A stretch of 13,852 nt of DNA from JALRAP01 sp046302815 (GCA_046302815.1 JBKCHO010000111.1:1-13852); one strand, 5' to 3'. Positions 6,808-13,852 are shown, numbered from the stretch's first letter. Translations and numbers: made by a program. The notes: generated from the sequence alone by a model not told the origin.

Positions 6808-9123
6808 TTACTTTACCGATGGTGTGGCAGCTTTGCCTTTAATGGGAGCTGATTTGCTTTTGACCTTCGGATCCAAAGCCGGCTTTTGCTCAACCTGTGG
6901 AACAGGTTCTATTTGGGGAGCCGAAACAATATCAGATGGCTTCGGAGAGGGAGCATCAACTAATTTCATTTCCTTAAGGAGATGTCCAGCACCGCCAAAT
7001 TTATCAATCACGAACAAGGTGTATCGAATATCCACTCCAATGGTTCTTTGGAAGTTGGGTTCAAAAGCAAAATCGCTGGATATGGCTTCCCAATTCCCAT
7101 CGAATGCAGTTCCGATAAGTTCACCGTTACCATTAATGATGGGACTACCGCTATTACCTCCAGTGATGTCATTGTTGGTGATAAAGCAAATGCGCAACTC
7201 TCCATCTTTATCGGCATAAGGACCAAAATCCTTCCTTTTCATCATATCGATCAGTTTAGAAGGAGCATCGAACTCATAATCGCCAGGAACATACTTCTCA
7301 ACCACCCCTTTGGAAGTGGTGTACTCCTTAAATGAAACAGCGTCTTTGCCATTGTAAGGAAGCACTTGACCGTATGTCAAACGCATGGTAGCATTGGCAT
7401 CTGGAGCCATCAACTTACCAGGATTCATTTCCAGCATAGCTGCCTGGAATAGGCGATTGGCCTTGCCCAACATGGAGTTCACTTTGGTAATCTCCGGACT
7501 CATGGTCTTGTTGACCATGTCAGAGTAGGCCGAAGTAAACTTGTAGATTGGATCCTTGTCGAGAACCTTCATAGAAGGGGATTTCAGGAATGCCTCCAAC
7601 TTCTCCTTAGAGCTAAAAACCGAACGCTTCCACATATCATCAGACATGGCTTTGTAGTCGCGTTTGAATTTATCAGCCATGCCTACTACATCCAATGGCA
7701 ACATTGTGTTGTCGAGATCTTCCAAAATGCGACGGACCACCACTTCAAGCACCTTTTTTTCGATAGGCTCATAAAACTCCTTGAAATCGGTTTTCAGGTC
7801 AGAAGACATTTCGGTTGCAATCTTTTTAGCTTCCTCTTTTTTGGTTTTGTCTTTGAGAGCCTCGGTAAGTTTGCCCATACCCATAGACATCATCATAGCC
7901 TGAGAGTTGGCAATACCATCTTGCATGTAGACACTGAATAAGCCGAATTTACGAACCTGTCCATAGGCCTGCTCATAACTGGAGAGCACATTTTCATATT
8001 TGGTTCTGTTGCCTTCCTTAACCCATTTTGCAAAAGCATCTTCTTCCGCTTTGCGTCTTTCATAAATGTTCAACTGTTTGAGACCAGTGGCCTCACCCAT
8101 GAATTTTTTCCAATAGTTGCTTAGGCCAGCGTGTTTGTCGGCGTACATCAATTTCACTTTAGAGTCGGTCTTCATGTATTGCTCGTATACATCAAGAACT
8201 TCGCGACGGACTCGTACTCGCATGGGCCGCTCCGTTTCGGATAGGTAACGGATTCCACCGCTGTAAGTATAACGCTGTGTTCTGCCTGGATAACCCAAGA
8301 TCATAGCGAAGCTGTTTTCAGTAGCACCTTGCGTATTGATCGGGAAGAAATAATCAGGAGTAAATGGTTTGTTTTCCTTTTTAAAATCGGCTGGCTTATT
8401 GTTGGCATCAGCATAAATGCGGAAAAGAGCTATGTCGCAGGTATGTCGAGGCCACATCCAGTTGTCAGTATCTCCGCCAAACTTTCCGATGTTCTCGGGA
8501 GGAGTTCCCACCAGTCTGATGTCAGTGTAAACCTTATAATACATTGCCAAATACTTATTACCAGACCAAAATGGAACGATTTCCACCACATAATGGGACT
8601 TCTCCTCACCCATGGCATCTTTTAGTTTGGTTGAGGCGTTTTTGATGATGCCAGACAACGCTTTGGATCGAGCAGCTTCATCATCTCCAGCAGGAATGCT
8701 GTCCATGATCATTTGAGTTACATCCTCTACCTTGGCCAGTAATCCAATATTGAAGTTGGCTGGTCTTTCGGACTGCTGATCTTTTGCCCAAAACCCATTA
8801 ACGAGGATGTTATCCTCAGGGGTGCTAAGCTCTTGAATGGCTCCATAACCACAGTGGTGATTGGATAGGAATAATCCTTGGTTGGAAATGATTTCACCGG
8901 TACAGAACATACGGTTCTGCTTGGTCATTAAACGCACCACTCCGTCTTTGACGCAGGCCTTGTTGATGTTGTAGATGTCATCTGCCGTCAGGCGCAAGCC
9001 ACGAGCCTGCATGGAGTCCTGCAATTGGCTGATTAATGTCAATGGCCACATGCCCTGATCCGCACGCAGCGAGAGGGAGGGGATTAACAGAAGTAACAGG
9101 ATCCAAATCTTTCTTTTGAACAT
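6808..9123 (-). CDS. S46 family dipeptidyl-peptidase, predicted DPP7-type
   Basis: 771 residues. A signal peptide covers residues 1-21 (basic start, Leu-rich core, probable cut before 'DQGMWPL'), so the enzyme is periplasmic or surface-exposed. It removes dipeptides from the N-terminus of peptides. By comparison with the known Porphyromonas S46 enzymes, the triad is His90 ('LSNHHCGYG'), Asp230 ('WPRHTCDIALFR') and Ser658 ('TGGNSGSP'). The helical lid region lies between, about 310-560. The residue 18 after the serine sets specificity: Arg gives Asp/Glu-preferring DPP11, Gly gives DPP7 with hydrophobic preference. Here it is Gly676 in 'AFDGNWE', so DPP7-like. The conserved chain ends near 720, and a tail of about 50 residues rich in Pro, Lys, Ala and Ser follows, longer than usual. 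It is preceded by a promoter box and followed by a hairpin terminator, so it is probably a single-gene unit. Confidence 0.93.
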   Translation of the reverse strand: MFKRKIWILLLLLIPSLSLRADQGMWPLTLISQLQDSMQARGLRLTADDIYNINKACVKDGVVRLMTKQNRMFCTGEIISNQGLFLSNHHCGYGAIQELSTPEDNILVNGFWAKDQQSERPANFNIGLLAKVEDVTQMIMDSIPAGDDEAARSKALSGIIKNASTKLKDAMGEEKSHYVVEIVPFWSGNKYLAMYYKVYTDIRLVGTPPENIGKFGGDTDNWMWPRHTCDIALFRIYADANNKPADFKKENKPFTPDYFFPINTQGATENSFAMILGYPGRTQRYTYSGGIRYLSETERPMRVRVRREVLDVYEQYMKTDSKVKLMYADKHAGLSNYWKKFMGEATGLKQLNIYERRKAEEDAFAKWVKEGNRTKYENVLSSYEQAYGQVRKFGLFSVYMQDGIANSQAMMMSMGMGKLTEALKDKTKKEEAKKIATEMSSDLKTDFKEFYEPIEKKVLEVVVRRILEDLDNTMLPLDVVGMADKFKRDYKAMSDDMWKRSVFSSKEKLEAFLKSPSMKVLDKDPIYKFTSAYSDMVNKTMSPEITKVNSMLGKANRLFQAAMLEMNPGKLMAPDANATMRLTYGQVLPYNGKDAVSFKEYTTSKGVVEKYVPGDYEFDAPSKLIDMMKRKDFGPYADKDGELRICFITNNDITGGNSGSPIINGNGELIGTAFDGNWEAISSDFAFEPNFQRTIGVDIRYTLFVIDKFGGAGHLLKEMKLVDAPSPKPSDIVSAPQIEPVPQVEQKPALDPKVKSKSAPIKGKAATPSVK

Positions 9124-9168
9124 GTTTTTTAGAGAGTTACTGGGTTTGGGGAAATAATGAATTTATGG

Positions 9169-9191
9169 GGGCAAAAATAGGTTTTTTGCCC
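9169..9191. repeat. inverted repeat overlapping the S46 promoter box
   Basis: GGGCAAAAA (9169-9177) and TTTTTGCCC (9183-9191) form a perfect nine-base inverted repeat around a five-base spacer, in the 79-bp gap between the symporter and S46 genes. There is no U-tract after it on the minus strand, so it is a poor terminator for the symporter. It covers the -7 box of the downstream gene, so it could be an operator or simply an AT-rich coincidence. Confidence 0.45.
9172..9179 (-). promoter_or_regulatory. -7 promoter box (TATTTTTG) for the S46 peptidase
   Basis: TATTTTTG on the minus strand matches TAnnTTTG, with about 48 bases to the ATG at 9123. The nearest upstream TTG (9206-9204) is 24 bases away, longer than the usual spacing of 18 to 21, so the -33 element is uncertain. 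Confidence 0.4.
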
Positions 9192-9202
9192 TTGCCTTGA
9201 GG

Positions 9203-10663
9203 TCAACTGATTGTCAAAAATAACCAGACTAACCAAGTGATTACCAGCACTCCGGCAAGATTCATCCAAACGCCAACCCGTAGCATATCGCTAACAGAAA
9301 GCCTGTTGCTTCCAAATACGATGGTGTTGGGTGCGGTAGCAACTGGCATCATGAAACCTAGCGAAGCAGCCAAAGTGGCTGGCACCAACAGTAAAAGGGG
9401 ATCAACTCCAAGATCCTTTTGAAAGGCAACCAACACCGGAATAACAAGCTGGATACTGGCCACATTGGATGCAAATTCGCTGATGATACAAACCACCAAA
9501 CAAATTCCAGCCATCAATAAAAGCACATGGGTTGAAGAGAATACCTTGAGGCCATCTGCGATCCAATCACTCAAACCGGACAACTCGAAACCCTTTGCAA
9601 GGGCAAAACCGCTTCCGAACAAAAGGATGATGTCAAAGGGCAACCTAGAAACATCTTTCCAATGCAACATGGTTTCACCTTTTCGGGATGGAGCAGGTAT
9701 CAAAAAAAGCAACATTGCCATGAAGACGGCCACCATACTGTCTTGAACGAATTCTGGACTGGAAAAAAGATTTGACCATCCCGGAAGGGTTACAAAACCA
9801 AAGTTGAGATCGGCGCGGGTAAACCAAAGGATGGCAGTTATCGAAAAAATAACTGCAACAATCTTTTGTTCCATGCTTATTTTACCCAATCGATGATAAG
9901 CATCACGGAAGTAGTTCCGATCCACAGACTGAATGTTTTCTGCACCTCTCAAAAAAACGAGCTTTAGAACGAAATAGCAAACAGTCAATAGGATACAAGC
10001 TATAGGAAAACCAAAGGCGAACCAAGTTGAAAAAGCGATACCTCCTGTTTGTGGATAGGCTTCCTGGTAAGCTCGAGCGAAAACCATGTTGGGTGGAGTG
10101 CCCACCAAGGTGGCCATCCCTCCTATTGTAGCAGCATAAGCCAAACCGATCAACAAGGCCTTTGCTAAACGGTTACTATGTATTTCGTTGTTTATGTGCT
10201 TATCGGTCATGTTGATGATGGCAAACACTGCGGAAATCAACATCATAACCGTTGCCGTGTTGGATATCCACATGGAAATAAGAAACGATGTAACAATAAC
10301 ACCAAGCAACATACGATCTGAACGGGTTCCCGTGGTGGTAAGAATGCGAAGCGCCATTCGCTCGTGCAACCCCCATTTTTCTATGGCAAATGAAATGATG
10401 AATCCACCTATGAATAGGAAAATGATTTGATCCATATACTGGAAGGATACCGTTTTAGGATCGGCGATACCAAGCAATGGCATGAAAACAAAAGGCACCA
10501 ATGAGGTAACCGCCAAATGAACAGCTTCAGTAAGCCACCAAACAGCCACCCAGGCAGTAATTGCAGCCATCCGGGTCACCATGGGATTTCCCGGATCAAG
10601 ATCAGCGAATAGGGTAATAATCGCTGCAATACCAGGACCAGAAATCAGTTTTAAAATCCTCAT
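9203..10663 (-). CDS. DASS/SLC13-family anion:Na+ symporter (di-/tricarboxylate type)
   Basis: 486 residues with about eleven to twelve hydrophobic helices and two re-entrant signatures. The first sodium and substrate motif is Ser134-Asn135-Thr136 in 'WISNTATVMML'. The second is Ser399-Asn400-Val401 in 'EFASNVASIQL', the SNV variant also found in eukaryotic members. Further family blocks are 'GMATLVGTPPNMVF' at 182-195 and 'GFMMPVATAPNTIVFGS' at 436-452. The 'WWLTEAVHLAVTSLVPF' segment (42-58) is also typical. Members couple sodium to uptake of succinate, malate, fumarate, citrate or sometimes sulfate; the substrate is not fixed by what I see, though dicarboxylate is most likely. It lies 66 bp downstream of the DUF2480 gene on the same strand with no terminator evident, so it might be read as the end of the suf-like unit, although the functions are unrelated. 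Confidence 0.92.
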   Translation of the reverse strand: MRILKLISGPGIAAIITLFADLDPGNPMVTRMAAITAWVAVWWLTEAVHLAVTSLVPFVFMPLLGIADPKTVSFQYMDQIIFLFIGGFIISFAIEKWGLHERMALRILTTTGTRSDRMLLGVIVTSFLISMWISNTATVMMLISAVFAIINMTDKHINNEIHSNRLAKALLIGLAYAATIGGMATLVGTPPNMVFARAYQEAYPQTGGIAFSTWFAFGFPIACILLTVCYFVLKLVFLRGAENIQSVDRNYFRDAYHRLGKISMEQKIVAVIFSITAILWFTRADLNFGFVTLPGWSNLFSSPEFVQDSMVAVFMAMLLFLIPAPSRKGETMLHWKDVSRLPFDIILLFGSGFALAKGFELSGLSDWIADGLKVFSSTHVLLLMAGICLVVCIISEFASNVASIQLVIPVLVAFQKDLGVDPLLLLVPATLAASLGFMMPVATAPNTIVFGSNRLSVSDMLRVGVWMNLAGVLVITWLVWLFLTIS

Positions 10664-10729
10664 TGTGGTTGAAACACCACGAATTAACGAAAAGAAGATG
10701 AATTAGGAGGGTAATGGCATATCGGTTCT

Positions 10730-11233
10730 TTAGTTCGGTTTCTTGTAAACAGGAACCGTTGAGCAAGGTTCACCGAACATCAGACTTTTGACAACCGGTT
10801 GTAATTTAAAAGCCATTGCTGCATAAATGGATGGAGGAACCTCTACTTCGCCACAACCCTTGATGACAACCCGAGTATCTGCAAACGGGGTCAAGTCCAT
10901 TGACCCGATTTGTTCCAAGGCCAACCATTCCACAAACTGTTTCTCGGAGCCTGCAAAAACCTTGGATGCGTATGGTCTCAAAGCGGAGGCTATCAACATC
11001 CATGCCCACATAGGAATAATGGCATCTGAGGAGCAGAAAATAGCAACCTGTTTGTTTTCATAAGCAGTCCAATTGTGGGTATTCACAAAATCACGAATGT
11101 CTTTTTCGCGCAATATCATATCTTCAAAAAGCATAGGTTTAAGGTCTAAACCCAGCACATCCTGTTTCATAAAGTCAGCAGGATCCAATGTTATAATCCC
11201 GCTTGATGCTACTCTGTTGATGATGTCGGCCAT
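10730..11233 (-). CDS. DUF2480 family protein, suf-associated
   Basis: 167 residues, soluble, no signal peptide. I recognise the family from its N-terminal 'INRVASSGIITLDPADF', the central 'LREKDIRDFVNTHNW' and 'IFCSSDAIIPMWAWMLIASAL', and the C-terminal 'VVIKGCGEVEVPPSIY' and 'SLMFGEPCSTVPVYKK'. DUF2480 is an uncharacterised Bacteroidota family that tends to sit beside SUF iron-sulfur assembly genes, as it does here behind sufE and the DUF59 gene. The only three cysteines, Cys67, Cys127 and Cys157, each fall in a well-defined block, which suggests metal or cluster binding or a thiol role; that is inference only. It starts 80 bp after the DUF59 gene, and I see no clear promoter or terminator in that gap. 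Confidence 0.85.
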   Translation of the reverse strand: MADIINRVASSGIITLDPADFMKQDVLGLDLKPMLFEDMILREKDIRDFVNTHNWTAYENKQVAIFCSSDAIIPMWAWMLIASALRPYASKVFAGSEKQFVEWLALEQIGSMDLTPFADTRVVIKGCGEVEVPPSIYAAMAFKLQPVVKSLMFGEPCSTVPVYKKPN

Positions 11234-11313
11234 GTTAATGAGTCCTGCTTAATTGAGATCCTAAAGGAATAAATCTGGAATTTTATTTTAAGTAAAAAAC
11301 GCAATGTGTAAAT

Positions 11314-11628
11314 CTACCACATGCCCAGTTCCAACTTGGCCTCTTCACTCATCATGTTTTTGTCCCATGGTGGATCAAAAGTAATTTCCACCTTGGCACT
11401 ATTGACATCGGGTAATTCGCGAATCTTCTGTTCAACTTCAGGGGGAAGGGTTTCTGCTACGGGGCAGGCGGGAGAAGTCAGGGTCATTCTCACATGCACA
11501 TCATTACCGTCATTCACGAGCACCTCGTAAATGAGTCCCAAATCAAATATGTTGACCGGAATCTCCGGATCGTAACAGGTTTTGAGTACATCCACCACCC
11601 TATCCTGTAAAGGTTTTACATCATCCAT
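11314..11628 (-). CDS. SufT-like DUF59 (MIP18 family) Fe-S assembly protein
   Basis: 104 residues, one DUF59 domain filling the protein. Key blocks are 'DPEIPVNIFDLGLIY' at 20-34, 'MTLTSPACPVAETLP' at 48-62 with the conserved reactive Cys55, and 'FDPPWDKNMMSEEAKLELGMW' at the C-terminus, typical of the YitW/SufT group in suf operons. These small cytoplasmic proteins help mature or deliver Fe-S clusters to target enzymes. The PaaD branch of the same superfamily is longer and lies with phenylacetate genes, which are absent here. It starts 14 bp after sufE and is surely co-transcribed with it. An ATG start at 11628 gives the full domain. Confidence 0.9.
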   Translation of the reverse strand: MDDVKPLQDRVVDVLKTCYDPEIPVNIFDLGLIYEVLVNDGNDVHVRMTLTSPACPVAETLPPEVEQKIRELPDVNSAKVEITFDPPWDKNMMSEEAKLELGMW

Positions 11629-11642
11629 TCCAATTGATTTAA

Positions 11643-12071
11643 TTATTGCGCATGGCCCGAGGCAAATCCGAGCGCATACAGTTTCATTTGCTTAACCATG
11701 GCTGCGAGCCCGTTCGCCCGTGTAGCCGCCATATGCTGCCTGAGTCCAATGGCATCCACAAACTCCAAACGGGCGTTTTGAATCTCGTCAGGAGTCCTTC
11801 CGGATAGCACACGAATGAGCAAGGCGATTTCACCCTTGACAAAGGTTGAGTCGCTATCAGCTTGAAAAAAAACCAACCCGTCCTTGCTTGTGGCATGTAG
11901 CCACACGCTGCTTTGACAACCTTTGATTCTGTACGCATCGGTTTTGTAACATGCATCCAAAGTGGGAAGTTTTTGTCCAAGCTCGATGATATAATGATAT
12001 TTTTCCTCCCAAGAATCAAAGAGGTCGAAATCATCGACAAGTTCCTTTTCAACCGAGTCCATTGTATTCAT
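11643..12071 (-). CDS. sufE: cysteine desulfuration protein SufE
   Basis: 142 residues, the normal size. SufE accepts persulfide sulfur from the cysteine desulfurase SufS and passes it to the SufBCD scaffold in the cytoplasm. The acceptor is Cys52 in 'RIKGCQSSVWLHA'. The flanking 'SWEEKYHYIIELGQKLP' near the N-terminus and 'LIRVLSGRTPDEI' and 'RANGLAAMVKQMKLYA' in the C-terminal half are family blocks. Two starts are possible, Met1 at 12071 and Met4 at 12062; the promoter box ends only five bases before Met1, so the transcript may be leaderless or use Met4. SufS and SufBCD are not in this window. It leads a minus-strand unit with the DUF59 and DUF2480 genes, and the next gene upstream is a divergent radical SAM protein. 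Confidence 0.93.
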   Translation of the reverse strand: MNTMDSVEKELVDDFDLFDSWEEKYHYIIELGQKLPTLDACYKTDAYRIKGCQSSVWLHATSKDGLVFFQADSDSTFVKGEIALLIRVLSGRTPDEIQNARLEFVDAIGLRQHMAATRANGLAAMVKQMKLYALGFASGHAQ

Positions 12072-12075
12072 TGTG

Positions 12076-12083
12076 CAAAGGTA
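12076..12083 (-). promoter_or_regulatory. -7 promoter box (TACCTTTG) for sufE
   Basis: TACCTTTG on the minus strand matches TAnnTTTG exactly, ending four bases before the sufE ATG at 12071. No TTG is found 17-21 bases upstream. The close spacing suggests a leader of zero to a few bases. Confidence 0.45.
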
Positions 12084-12117
12084 ATCATAGACATAAGGTG
12101 GCTTGGTGTGCTATGCA

Positions 12118-12125
12118 TATCTTTG
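12118..12125 (+). promoter_or_regulatory. -7 promoter box (TATCTTTG) for the radical SAM gene
   Basis: TATCTTTG matches TAnnTTTG exactly and lies 13 bases before the ATG at 12139, giving a leader of roughly eight bases. The nearest TTG (12103-12105) is only 12 bases upstream, too close for a standard -33 element. The box also argues against the in-frame TTG at 12103 as a start codon, because transcription would begin after it. Confidence 0.45.
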
Positions 12126-12138
12126 TACAAACGCCTGT

Positions 12139-13161
12139 ATGAAAGCTGTTTTTCGCGACCACCTAAGAATCATCAAACACCTGAATTTCAGGAGGGTTTT
12201 CAATACTTTGAAAATTTTTTCAAGTTTTCAGGCATCCCGGCTAACGGGCAAAAACCTGCATTGGGGTATGCCCTTTGCCCTTTCGGTGGAACCTACGACC
12301 TCATGCAATCTTCGTTGTCCGGAATGCCCAAGCGGACTTCGATCCTTCACCCGACCCACCGGCATGCTGGATCCGAAGCTATTTGAAAAGGCTATTGAGG
12401 AGCTATCAGATGATTTGATTTACCTTATCTTGTATTTTCAAGGTGAGCCCTATTTGCATCCCGAATTCCATGGCTTGGTCAAGGCTGCAAAACAGAGAAA
12501 GCTTTATGTGGCTACATCCACCAATGCACATTATCTGGATAATGAAAATGCGCGTAAAACCATTGATTCTGGCTTAGACCGACTGATCATATCATTGGAT
12601 GGCACCGACCAAGAAACCTATGCATCTTATCGAATCGGAGGCAAATTAGACAAGGTTTTAGATGGCACGCGCAATTTGCTGAAGCTTCGCGATGAGATGC
12701 GATCGAAAACCCCTTTCGTTGTTTTCCAGTTTCTGGTAACAGGGAAAAATGAACATCAAATTCCAGAGGTGAAAAAGATGGCCAAGGAGCTAGGTGTTGA
12801 TGATGTTTGGTTAAAAACTGCCCAGATATATGATTACGAAAATGGAAATGAATTGATACCACAACAAAGTCGATATTCCCGCTATAGAAAATTGTCGAAT
12901 GGAAAATGGGCGTTAAAAAACGCCATGTCCGATCGGTGCTGGAAAATGTGGCATTCGTCTGTTATTACTTGGGATGGAAAAGTGATTCCGTGTTGCTTTG
13001 ATAAGGATGCATCTCATAGCCTCGGTAATTTAAATGAAGAATCATTCAGGGTGGTTTGGAAAGGAGAAAAATACAATGCCTTCAGAAGCAACTTGCTCTC
13101 CAATAGAAGCTCGATTGATATTTGCAAAAACTGTACAGAGGGCACCGAAATCTGGGTTTGA
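12139..13161 (+). CDS. radical SAM/SPASM-domain protein
   Basis: 340 residues from the ATG at 12139. The radical SAM cluster motif is Cys56-x3-Cys60-x2-Cys63 in 'TTSCNLRCPECPSG', followed by 'FQGEPYLHPEF' (a GGEP-type SAM-binding motif, Gln for Gly) and 'LIISLDGTDQETYASYR'. The C-terminal part is a shortened SPASM or twitch-like region with Cys267, Cys285-Cys286 and Cys329-x2-Cys332, enough for one auxiliary [4Fe-4S] cluster. SPASM enzymes modify peptides, proteins or small molecules; no precursor peptide or obvious partner is nearby, so the substrate is unknown. An in-frame TTG at 12103 could extend it by 12 residues, but the promoter box lies downstream of that codon. It is divergent from sufE, and the PAS sensor gene follows after 45 bp. 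Confidence 0.9.
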   Translation: MKAVFRDHLRIIKHLNFRRVFNTLKIFSSFQASRLTGKNLHWGMPFALSVEPTTSCNLRCPECPSGLRSFTRPTGMLDPKLFEKAIEELSDDLIYLILYFQGEPYLHPEFHGLVKAAKQRKLYVATSTNAHYLDNENARKTIDSGLDRLIISLDGTDQETYASYRIGGKLDKVLDGTRNLLKLRDEMRSKTPFVVFQFLVTGKNEHQIPEVKKMAKELGVDDVWLKTAQIYDYENGNELIPQQSRYSRYRKLSNGKWALKNAMSDRCWKMWHSSVITWDGKVIPCCFDKDASHSLGNLNEESFRVVWKGEKYNAFRSNLLSNRSSIDICKNCTEGTEIWV

Positions 13162-13206
13162 GGGAACGGCTGCTCGCCATTAGGAGGTATTGATTAGATT
13201 TACAAA

Positions 13207-13852
13207 ATGGATTATCAAAAAGCCATCTCATTGAAAATCGGAATCACTACGATTGCTTTGGTTCTGGTCATTTCAACCTTGGATTGGCTCTTCCATCAGG
13301 AAGTTGTTTGGTCCATGCTTTTCATCGCTCCAGTAACCGTATCCTTCTTCCATCCCAATAAGCGGTTCATCACTTTTATTTCAGCTGCTTGCTCGGTCAT
13401 CTCCATTACTATGGGAGCCCTTATGGGCCATACCTTCAACGAATGGATGAACCAGCTCATCTCCATTGCTGGAATTTGGTCTGCGTGGTTCGGAATTGTT
13501 AGCTACCGAGGCTCGGTAGATCGTTTATCCAAGGAGAGAGAAAGATTGAAGGCGCTTTTTGATTACTCGACCGAAGGAATTGTAATCGCCGACAAAAACG
13601 GTGAAATTGTCATGATCAACCCAACCGCAGAGAAAAAGTTCGGTTTTGAAACGGGAGAGTTGATCGGCATGAAAATAGAAACCCTGATTCCTGACCGCTT
13701 CGGCAAGGGCCATGTTCGTCATCGTGATCATTTCATCAAAAACCCGCACGCCAGGCCGATGGGAAAGGGGCTTCAGCTATATGCGAGGAAGAAAGACGGA
13801 TCCGAGTTTCCCGTAGAGATTAGTCTAAGTACATTTACAATCGACCATAACT
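13207..13852 (+). CDS. membrane PAS-domain sensor protein, probably histidine kinase, 3' truncated by window edge
   Basis: The frame is open from the ATG at 13207 to the window end (215 residues visible). An in-frame TAG at 13195 fixes the start. Four hydrophobic segments at about 9-29, 35-48, 53-74 and 80-99 form a compact membrane input domain. A short charged linker ('DRLSKERERLKALFDYS') leads into a PAS domain from about 112: 'EGIVIADKNGEIVMINPTAE' then 'FGFETGELIGMKIETLIPDRF', ending with 'RKKDGSEFPVEISLS'. The segment 'RHRDHFIKNPHARPMGKGLQ' between them is a known PAS variant seen in many sensor kinases. The output domain is outside the window; a histidine kinase is most likely, a LuxR-type or cyclic-di-GMP output is possible. 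The gene starts 45 bp after the radical SAM gene and may be co-transcribed. Confidence 0.82.
   Translation, partial: MDYQKAISLKIGITTIALVLVISTLDWLFHQEVVWSMLFIAPVTVSFFHPNKRFITFISAACSVISITMGALMGHTFNEWMNQLISIAGIWSAWFGIVSYRGSVDRLSKERERLKALFDYSTEGIVIADKNGEIVMINPTAEKKFGFETGELIGMKIETLIPDRFGKGHVRHRDHFIKNPHARPMGKGLQLYARKKDGSEFPVEISLSTFTIDHN

Noticed and set aside
6982..7335. 117-codon open frame antisense to the S46 peptidase C-terminus, with a 142-codon frame nearby
   Set aside because: These mirror the catalytic serine region of a conserved gene on the opposite strand and have no features of their own.
10665..10680. Small hairpin (GTGGT / ACCAC) just before the symporter ATG as a riboswitch or translational control
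   Set aside because: Only five base pairs with a six-base loop and no further structure; this is easily chance.
11913..12386. 157-codon plus-strand open frame spanning sufE and the start of the radical SAM gene
   Set aside because: It is out of frame with both recognised proteins and crosses two promoter boxes; the translation looks random.
13182..13187. AGGAGG as ribosome-binding site of the PAS sensor gene
   Set aside because: It is 19 bases from the ATG, too far for a Shine-Dalgarno pairing, and no better start codon lies at the right distance in frame. This phylum rarely uses such sites.

Overview
The window looks like ordinary chromosome from a member of the Bacteroidota, perhaps a Flavobacteriales-like lineage, though the genus cannot be read from it. 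The grounds are: an S46 dipeptidyl-peptidase; a DUF2480 protein next to sufE and a SufT-type DUF59 protein; a FadL/TodX-type outer-membrane protein; a lipoprotein with a Cys-rich IDCGG motif; almost no Shine-Dalgarno sequences; and several matches to the Bacteroidota -7 promoter box TAnnTTTG. I see no transposase, integrase, tRNA, rRNA, CRISPR array, phage gene or toxin-antitoxin pair. Coding density is very high, and the longest gap without a gene is about 115 bp.

Layout. Left edge (+): the C-terminal part of a FadL-like beta-barrel. It converges on a two-gene minus-strand unit, acetyl-CoA synthetase (acs) followed by an M16 zinc peptidase. A 64-bp divergent region separates acs from a small plus-strand lipoprotein. 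That lipoprotein's stop codon is interlocked in a CTAG palindrome with the stop of a minus-strand EamA/DMT-type permease. From here to about 12.07 kb everything is on the minus strand. Reading upstream from the permease, the genes are a WYL-type transcription regulator, an S46 dipeptidyl-peptidase with its own hairpin terminator, a DASS/SLC13 anion:sodium symporter, a DUF2480 protein, a SufT-like DUF59 protein and SufE. Right edge (+): a radical SAM/SPASM protein diverging from sufE, then the start of a four-helix membrane PAS-domain sensor that runs off the window.

How the genes fit together. SufE, the DUF59 protein and DUF2480 form an iron-sulfur assembly cluster. The divergent neighbour is itself an Fe-S enzyme, but the core sufBCDS genes are not in the window. 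The S46 exopeptidase (periplasmic dipeptide release) sits next to a carboxylate symporter, and acs supports acetate use, so the region fits a heterotroph living on peptides and organic acids.

I found no convincing new multi-gene system. The points most worth checking are DUF2480 as a possible Fe-S factor, the predicted DPP7-like specificity and odd C-terminal tail of the S46 enzyme, the Cys/Asp motif in the lipoprotein, the nearly leaderless promoters, and the back-to-back promoter boxes between sufE and the radical SAM gene.
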